Origin: Lepraria neglecta
Taxonomy: Eukaryota > Ascomycota > Lecanoromycetes > Lecanorales > Stereocaulaceae
NCBI GenBank assembly: GCA_033220425.1
Contig: CM065653.1
Span: 3,100,001-3,164,000 of the forward strand
Direction of reading: 5' to 3'
Length of the DNA: 64,000 bases
The notes under the pieces were generated by a model that was given only the letters and a program-made list of their open reading frames with translations, was not told where the DNA came from and ran no database searches. The stretch's first letter is position 1. Each line of letters starts with the position of its first letter. Position numbers and translations under genes: made by a program. Of the stretch, positions 57,972 to 64,000 are shown in pieces.

Positions 57972-58066
57972 CTCAGACGTGCCAAGCTACCCCGCCCCCC
58001 GGGGCTAAGCCCCTATCGGGTTAGCCATTGCTGACTCCGCAGCTAGCACGTCTGAGCGCAAACTTC
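57972..58066. repeat. Imperfect inverted repeat with GC-rich centre
   Basis: ctcagacgtgc at 57972-57982 is the reverse complement of gcacgtctgag at 58046-58056, and the flanks (ttgc/gcaa, agcta/tagc) extend the match imperfectly. The centre (58000-58030) has its own small palindrome (gctaagcccc...ttagc). Confidence 0.7.
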
Positions 58067-58471
58067 CGGAAAAACGCCAGCTTTGCGATTTTTATATCAA
58101 TAAGCTTGTATAAAGCTATCAAAACAATATTTTAAACCATCGAATTTTAGCTTGAAACTATACTTGGAGTGAGATTTCTACTAGTTAAATACTATAACTA
58201 CTTTATTTTAAAAGATCTAGGCGTGAGCATAGGTAAATAACGTGTCGACGAATTTTTTAGAACCAGAATTTTTTCCCTCAACGTGTTTTTCGATTGTATG
58301 GGAAGTTGCGTTGCTCAGGCCCCGAAAACATTGTGTTCCCCCCGCAGTCGTTGAATTAGCCTCCGAGCGTTGAGTATAGGAGCAAGGCTATCGTATATCG
58401 AGTTTTTGGTATTTGGCGTGGTGTTTTTAGAATTTACAAGCAAAGTGACAGAAGTTTGCGCTCAGACGTGC
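58046..58471. mobile_element. MITE-like element, 426 bp, perfect 21-bp terminal inverted repeats
   Basis: Bases 58046-58066 (starting gcacgtctgagcgcaaa) are the exact reverse complement of 58451-58471. Between them is AT-rich DNA with no coding frame. The size, AT-rich core and perfect ends fit a non-autonomous DNA transposon (MITE). No convincing target-site duplication is seen (left flank ...gcagcta, right flank cgcccct...), so the outer edges may be eroded. A third copy of the terminal motif lies at 57972-57982, suggesting nested or adjacent elements. The right end is about 110 bases upstream of the acetyltransferase start codon. Confidence 0.75.
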
Positions 58472-58584
58472 CGCCCCTCTCGTACTAAGCACACCGCCTT
58501 CGCCGTCCCCACCTATAAATCTCGAAGCAGCTCAAGAACCAAACATACACACCAACCACTACCTTCCTCACGAGCACACCCACG

Positions 58585-59457
58585 ATGCCCCTCGCCCTCC
58601 GAGAAGTCCTCCACGACTCCGAATGGAACGAGCTAATCCAATGCGAACACGAATCCTACCTCGATCCCTTCAACGGCGTCTACACCCTCTTCCGACCCAA
58701 CCAAAGCCGTGACGACCGCGGCCGCGAAGGTTTTAAAGAGCTCAGGGACAGGCAGTTATCATGGCACAAGAACGATCCTACGAGCAGATGGTTCAAAGTC
58801 GTTGATACGGACATTGGGGATAAGGTCGTGGGCGGGGCGTGTTGGAATACGTTTACGGAGAACCCCTATCCGGAGGTGAAGGAGCATCCTATGGAGGCGA
58901 TGTGGTGGCCGGAGGGTAAGCATGAACCAAGTCACATACTGCTGCATGAGTGTGTGAGACTAGGATTGGGGTTGACATGATGGTGCAACAGGCGAGCCGA
59001 GGGCGTTTGCGAACAAGCTGCTCGACGAATGGCTGTGTCCTCGATACCACAAGATGGCAAGACCACATATGCGTACGTCCTTCCCTTCCTCCACTTCCCA
59101 AGCCTCCAACTTTAGCATCTGACCCTGCCAGTCCTGGCAATCCTCTACGTCCACCCGGAACACCGCCGCCGCGGTGTCGCTAGCAAGCTCATAGGATGGG
59201 GCTTCGACAAAGCGGATGAGCTGGGCATCGAATCTATTGTTGAGGCTACAGCAGAGGGGAGATCGTGCTACGAAGCGAACGGCTTTCGCTATATGCATAC
59301 TTTCCATATGGATCCTACAAAGAATAATCCCAGCCCTACGTGGCTGGCGTTGGAGAAGGAATTGCAGACGCCGATACCGCTGTTTTTGATGTGGAGGCCC
59401 AAGGGAGGGAAGTTCGTTGAGGGGGAGACGGAGGTACCACCGCCGTTGTTGGGCTGA
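58585..59457 (+). CDS. GNAT-family N-acetyltransferase
   Basis: Three exons (58585-58915, 58992-59072, 59132-59457) splice to 245 residues. GNAT enzymes move an acetyl group from acetyl-CoA to an amine. The N-terminal part (REVLHDSEWNELIQCEHESY, RWFKVVDTDIGDKVVGGACW) is the usual start of fungal members. The splice between exons 2 and 3 gives MLLAILYVHPEHRRRGVASK, which contains the acetyl-CoA pyrophosphate-binding motif (Q/R-x2-G-x-G/A: RRRGVA). Then come ELGIESIVEATAEG and CYEANGFRYM, the family C-terminal motif. The substrate is unknown. The TIR element just upstream may contribute promoter sequence. Confidence 0.85.
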
Positions 59458-59678
59458 ATTGTCCAAATGGATTGACGAGACCACTCTCAGATTTGGATTA
59501 GATTCTTGGATGCTCTGGGCTTTTCTATAGATGCGAGTCATCGTCTGTCTAACGTCTTCATCAAAGATCTATCCAGAAAACCACCGCCACGGTAAAACAG
59601 AGCACACCACTCCAAGATGTTGTTCAGAAAACGTTCACGCTTCCCCACGTAGCTCCACGCTCTTGCACGTACAACGGA

Positions 59679-61799
59679 TTACAAACTTGTGTTTTCCGAC
59701 CCAAAGGCACTTATCTCAACAATTGGCCCTTTATACTCCTTCCTAGCCCAGACAACATAGTAGAATATAGCGAACATGATGACGGATCCCGTCATCAGAA
59801 CGCTAAAGTTCATGCTTACGGCCTCAACGGGAGTAGCGACGGGGAAGAAGCTGAAGACAAAGATGATGATTCCGAAGCACACAGCAAAGAGGTTGACAAG
59901 GATGCCAAAAATCCCTGGAAGATGAAATGGACCCCAGATGAGTTGGCCAGGCTCACTGGTGTTGTTGATGGCGCTTCTTGGTTTGATGCCACCAGTGACT
60001 CGACGGTAGAGAAGAAAACCCTCGGTGATGATGTAGGATGCGTAAAGGCTGCTGACACTGAGGGATATGACATCGTTGAAGGCAGCTGAGGAGCCAAGAT
60101 TAATCAAGCCGATTAGGCAGGCGACACTGGAAGCGATGATGACGGCGTAGATTGGGATCGAAGTTCCGATTTGAACCTATTGAAACGTCGTTGATTAGTT
60201 GACTCGCTTAGACATCCTGGATCTGGGGTGGACCAACCTTGCTCACGTGACGCGAGAAAGGAAGTCCGCGATCACGGGCGAACGCCCATATCAAACGAGA
60301 AGATGTGGCCAGAGAAGCAATAGTGCCGCACACAGTCATGACAAGGATGATGGCGATCATCACTGTGGCTCCTGCTTTCGAGCCAGTGGATTGGTAAAAG
60401 ATCTGCATGTACGGAAAACCAAGCATTCCAGTTGGACTTTGGAGAACGGCTTCAACATTGACTGTGACGAATAGGACGGCAATAACGATGCCCCATCCGA
60501 AAGCACCGTTGAGTAAAGTGGTCAGAAGCATTGACCAAGGCACGGTGACGTCGGCGTTTGAGACCTCCTCTGACATCTTCCGATATCGTCAGTAAGGGAA
60601 AATCTGGGTTTTGAATAACTACTCACATGAACCGCGGCGTCACATCCTTTACAGCTATTAGCTTATTTGCGCTTACGAGGTCCATTCGAGCCAGACAATA
60701 GCTTACCAAACATGGCAAAAACCGACCCTATTAGCCCAATGAAGAAGGACAAGCCTTGCGTCGGCCAAGCCCCTCCGTTCGAAAATTCCGTAAAAACCTG
60801 ATGGGCAGAAGCTTTTTGGGGGGCCATCTGCAACACATTAGTGTTTTGTCCACAACCATCTGAGGAGAGTAGTAGACATACATAGACCAATGGGACCAGG
60901 ATAGCAAAGAATCCAAGCACGTGAACAACCAACATGAACGCCTCAATCGGAGGCAGCAGTTGACCGACGACGGTATTGATCAAAACAGCTATGAGCACGG
61001 TCGCCCAGAACAAAAGCGTTCCCTCCCACCGTTGCGGGACATACGAGGCATTGTTCAGCTGGATTACGGCTTCGATTTGGGTACCGCAAAGATAACCATT
61101 CCCTGCCAGAATTGCCATCCAACCGCAGATGACCAACCATCCTGTTCCTGTCAGCTCATGTTCCTTCAACCCGGATTGTACGCATGTCTCTACCCATGAT
61201 GTAGCTCATAAAAGTTCGTATCGAAGGAGGCGCTAGCTGTGCGATCCAGTGGTACTGGCCACCTGATGTGGGAGCCCTATAATCGTTATCAGTCTTGGTG
61301 GAAAAGCTCGGCATGTACGAAGCCCTTACATAGATGCCAATTCAGCCATAGTAGTAAAGACAGCGATAGTACCGAGCCAAACAAAGAGATAGCCGTAAAC
61401 GAGGCCCGCAGACCCTCCACTGTGAGTAGAACCGCATTAGCTCAGAGAGAGGGTACTGTCCATTTCAGCGCAAGCGTACTTTGTCAAACCGGTAGTAAAC
61501 AAACTGGACACTGGTCAGCCGTGCTTGTAGAGGAGGATTGCTGAGGGAAGTCACATTAGACTTCCTTCCCAGGTGACTAGGATTGTACAACTGAAACCGC
61601 AAATGGATATGAAGCCGAAACGACGCTGGACCTGGTAAGCTCGAGTTTTCAACAATGGCATTGCTTGCTATACCTCGAGCACAGATTTCTTCCCGAGCCG
61701 AGCAAGCACTTGTGCGTCGCGCTCTTCTTTGGTCTGAGCTTCGACTTCGGAATGATGGGGGGACTTCCCCATCGATTGCAATTCGTGTGTATGGCCCAT
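59679..61799 (-). CDS. Amino acid/GABA/choline-type permease (APC superfamily)
   Basis: Ten exons (61799-61674, 61631-61562, 61510-61480, 61419-61330, 61276-61194, 61147-60882, 60827-60707, 60646-60627, 60576-60238, 60176-59679) give 547 residues; exons of 31 and 20 nt are present. All introns are GT-AG, 42-61 nt. The hydrophilic N-terminus precedes RRFGFISICGFSCTILVTWE, then GMSSLFTTGLTNGGSAGLVY, FVWLGTIAVFTTMAELASM, APTSGGQYHWIAQLAPPS, QLNNASYVPQRWEGTLLFWA, FGCDAAVHMSEEVSNADVTV and RLIWAFARDRGLPFSRHVSK. This is the fungal GABA/choline permease pattern with about 12 helices: a proton symporter at the plasma or vacuolar membrane. The first intron (42 nt) is short and its site the least sure. 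Substrate not decidable from sequence. Confidence 0.87.
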
Positions 61800-62850
61800 G
61801 ATTACAGTGGTCAATATTCGGATCAATTAGAAGTCAAATGATACTCGTCAACAATCAGAGGCGTTGACGATAGAAAAAGTTTTTGTGGCGCCAAAAATCT
61901 CCGCAAATGACAACGACTGCGATAAAGAGAGGATTCTCAGAAGCGCAATTGAGGGGCCATCTCAAGCGAAGACAAAGCAATTGATGATGGGAAAAAGAAG
62001 AAGGAAAATGGGAAGGGCTAGAACGCAGCTTCAGCAGGCGAGCGCATGGTTCGCAGCTCTTGCCTTAGATCTAGCCCCTCGCCATCTCGGGTGCAGTAGG
62101 GTACTCTTAAGTGTACAGATAGGTGCAACGCCGGGTAGATAGTCGCATATTTTCGGTCACTAGCAAGGGTGCGGTGTATGCCAATAGAAATCCTCAGAAT
62201 AGTGAACAGAACAATATGATTGGAATATGGATGCCCTGCTAGCATAGCCGTGTATATGCAACTATCCACCCGGCGTTGCAGCTACCTGTAAGGTAAGCGT
62301 GGATCGAATGCAAGATGGCATGGGTAGGAAGGACTAGAGTACAGACTAGAGCAAACATGGCCAAACCAAACATGGGGCTGGACCTAGCGATAATATGAAT
62401 GCAATTTTAATACTACTTGAGAGGTTTTGCAGTTTTATTTCTTAGTACCATGATCTTAACTGCAGGCTTCTAATTCAGGATCTTGGCGGCGCTAAGCCTA
62501 ATAGAGTAATATATCCGAGGATTAACCGAATATCAAAGCCGAAATTCTACTCTACTATAAAAACAATGTTTTCCCCTCTATAGTCGCAATAGCCAATAAT
62601 ATCGCCGTTCTATATAATAGATACGTGGAATAATAGTTCAGATAGTATTCTTTTGCTACTAGCGGCGGTAGTAGTCGGTATCGTCTATAGTGCTACCGAT
62701 ATCCCTCACGTGTATCTATTGTTACAAGCCACAATCATGCTGTGTTGAACGCATGGTTGTCGAACGTTATCGAACGGGCTTGGCACAAGGCACGAGTCGA
62801 ACGAATTAGTGTCCGACTCGGGTAGACCCTGAAGGCTTGGCATGCTAAGC

Positions 62851-62934
62851 GATGAGCGCAACGAGCGCAGTGCGATCAAAGCGATCATGGAAGATGAGCG
62901 CAACGAGCGCAGTGCGATTAGTGCGATCAGAAAT
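62851..62934. repeat. 42-bp tandem repeat x 2
   Basis: Two 42-base units starting gatgagcgcaacgagcgcag at 62851 and 62893; the first 26 bases are identical. The plus strand would encode DERNERSAIxAI twice. Confidence 0.8.
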
Positions 62935-63798
62935 GCTTGGCAGGGATTTCATATGTCTATATATGCGGAGCACTGCTCACCACTTGGAGCATCGTGCTCA
63001 ATCTCGTATCTTACTTGCTACATGCGATAGATCTCTTAGGCTAGGCACTGAACATATACATCATCTGATTATATACCAGACCCGCTTAGCATCACTTGAA
63101 GCCTGCTTCACCTCTTGTGTACTTGCACCTCCATCCCCATTGAGAACAATCCATATACGATACTAATAAGCTAGTGCTAGTTTTTCCCACTCAAAATTCC
63201 AAATTTGAGTTTTGGGTTTTAAGGGTATGTCAGGAAGGGGCCGACGGCGGCCTCCCCCGGTCCCTCAAATCTCACTCCACCCACAACGACATTCAGTAAT
63301 AATGATACGTGCGACAGACGCATTTCGAGGGAAAGATCCATCTGCAAGGTCGCGTACTCAAGGTAGCCTTTTCATCTTGGAGCGTTTGCAGAACAATTAC
63401 TTTACCGTAGGAGTAGGGAGCTGAATAACTCTGTTCCGCCTACGTCCACGGGTCTCTAATCCGAACTAAACACTAAACCCTCCCGCGCTCAGTCCAGACC
63501 ATTAAAGTAGCGTGGGAGCCCGCCCTAGCTTCACCCCCAAGTCCACGGAACCGGTCCCCGCTTCGCTGGTGACCGGGGCAGTGGGTTGTGGGTTTTCAAG
63601 CCACTACATGGAGGAAAGGTCCACCCCCTTCGAAATTTGATAGGTCGATAGCTCCAAAAAGACTGCCAATCACACCCGCTCCCCGAATCAGAGCGCAGAA
63701 CAGCGCCTTTACTTTCGCCCTAAAGCACGCCAACAAAAGCCATGAATACAAGGGCCAACCATCTAAGAAAGTACAGCACTGTCCCCCGAGGTACTCCG

Positions 63799-63882
63799 TA
63801 TGCTATTGCTAATCAGGCTATCAGCGCCTTTTTGTTGGCCGGGCGAATGACGATCAAGGATCAAATGATGAATACGGAGTAA
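63799..63882. repeat. Short inverted repeat (tactccgtat / atacggagta)
   Basis: tactccgtat near 63799 and atacggagta near 63870 are exact reverse complements about 70 bases apart. The tacggagta word is frequent in ascomycete repeats. Confidence 0.55.
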
Positions 63883-64000
63883 AGTCTTCGACATGCCGCC
63901 AGGCTAAAGGTAAGTAGACATGACAGTGATTTGTGTTACGAGAAAAACACTTCACAGCTTAGTGGGACATTTGTAGCAAGCAGTAGCTCTCACAATATGA

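Larger units (their letters stand above)
61800..64000. other. Repeat-like, gene-free terminal region
   Basis: No convincing gene. 62390-62720 is AT-rich with many TA steps, as in DNA hit by repeat-induced point mutation. 62851-62934 holds a 42-bp tandem repeat. 63797-63880 has a short inverted repeat. The frame at 63588-63812 (starting MGFQATTWRK) has no recognisable domain. Confidence 0.45.

Noticed and set aside
61511-61566. Mutated donor (GAAGTC) in the permease, suggesting a dead gene
   Set aside because: Using the GT two bases further on with the acceptor GACCAG restores WEGMSSLFTTG, so a working splice exists.
62720-63168. Possible solo LTR (TGTTAC start, TATA-like middle, ACTAATA end)
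   Set aside because: No matching target duplication, no second LTR and no internal element nearby; the ends are guesses.
63480-63580. GC-rich stretch considered as a tRNA or rRNA piece
   Set aside because: No cloverleaf or A/B-box pattern could be drawn.

Overview
The window is nuclear DNA of a filamentous ascomycete (Pezizomycotina). The evidence is dense genes with many introns of 42-80 nt, HET-domain genes, a Sho1 osmosensor, a dynactin RO10 homologue, Ku70, small secreted cysteine-rich proteins, and pseudogene stops of the kind left by repeat-induced point mutation (CpA to TpA, giving CAA/CAG to TAA/TAG and TGG to TAG). The class is not certain; Dothideomycetes or Leotiomycetes would fit. 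Splice sites were inferred by eye from frame, GT(or GC)-AG borders and family motifs.

Layout. 0-2.6 kb: two HET heterokaryon-incompatibility genes, one apparently frameshifted and one clearly decayed. 3-11 kb: Ku70, a DUF3431 membrane protein, an F-box/2EXR-like protein, a five-exon secreted protein with a phospholipase A2-like Cys-His-Asp motif, and an MFS sugar transporter. 11.7-15 kb: a 1004-residue protein with a fungal STAND-type N-terminus. 16.3-24.5 kb: a gene-poor accessory tract holding a family of short F-box genes with a Cys-rich tail, their duplicated flanks, and a decayed multi-ORF insertion of about 4 kb that splits one of them. 24.5-26.6 kb: a six-exon mitochondrial acyl-CoA synthetase. 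26.8-27.3 kb: a broken KP4-family toxin gene.

27.9-37 kb is the most distinctive part: six tandem, same-strand genes for single-pass membrane proteins. They share one juxtamembrane/transmembrane block (consensus SSAKIGIGLGVPLG) but carry different ectodomains (KNH/Kre9-like, Cys-rich, Ser/Thr-rich) and different, often repetitive, tails. At least two copies have an in-frame stop that removes the tail while the downstream frame stays open.

37.7-54.5 kb is mostly core genome: dynactin RO10, Sho1, an Atg38/NRBF2-like coiled-coil protein, a small secreted protein and a LAM-type sterol transporter (GRAM, VASt, TM), interrupted by a decayed CCCH/RBR ubiquitin-ligase gene. 55.5-58.5 kb is a second accessory island with an unknown gene and a 426-bp element with perfect 21-bp terminal inverted repeats. 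58.5-61.8 kb carries a GNAT acetyltransferase and a ten-exon GABA/choline-type permease. 61.8-64 kb is repeat-like, partly AT-rich DNA without recognisable genes. No tRNA, rRNA or CRISPR was seen.

There is no operon logic. The working genes cover DNA end joining, osmosensing, dynein transport, lipid activation, sterol traffic and nutrient uptake; the accessory genes concern self-recognition, secretion and the cell surface.
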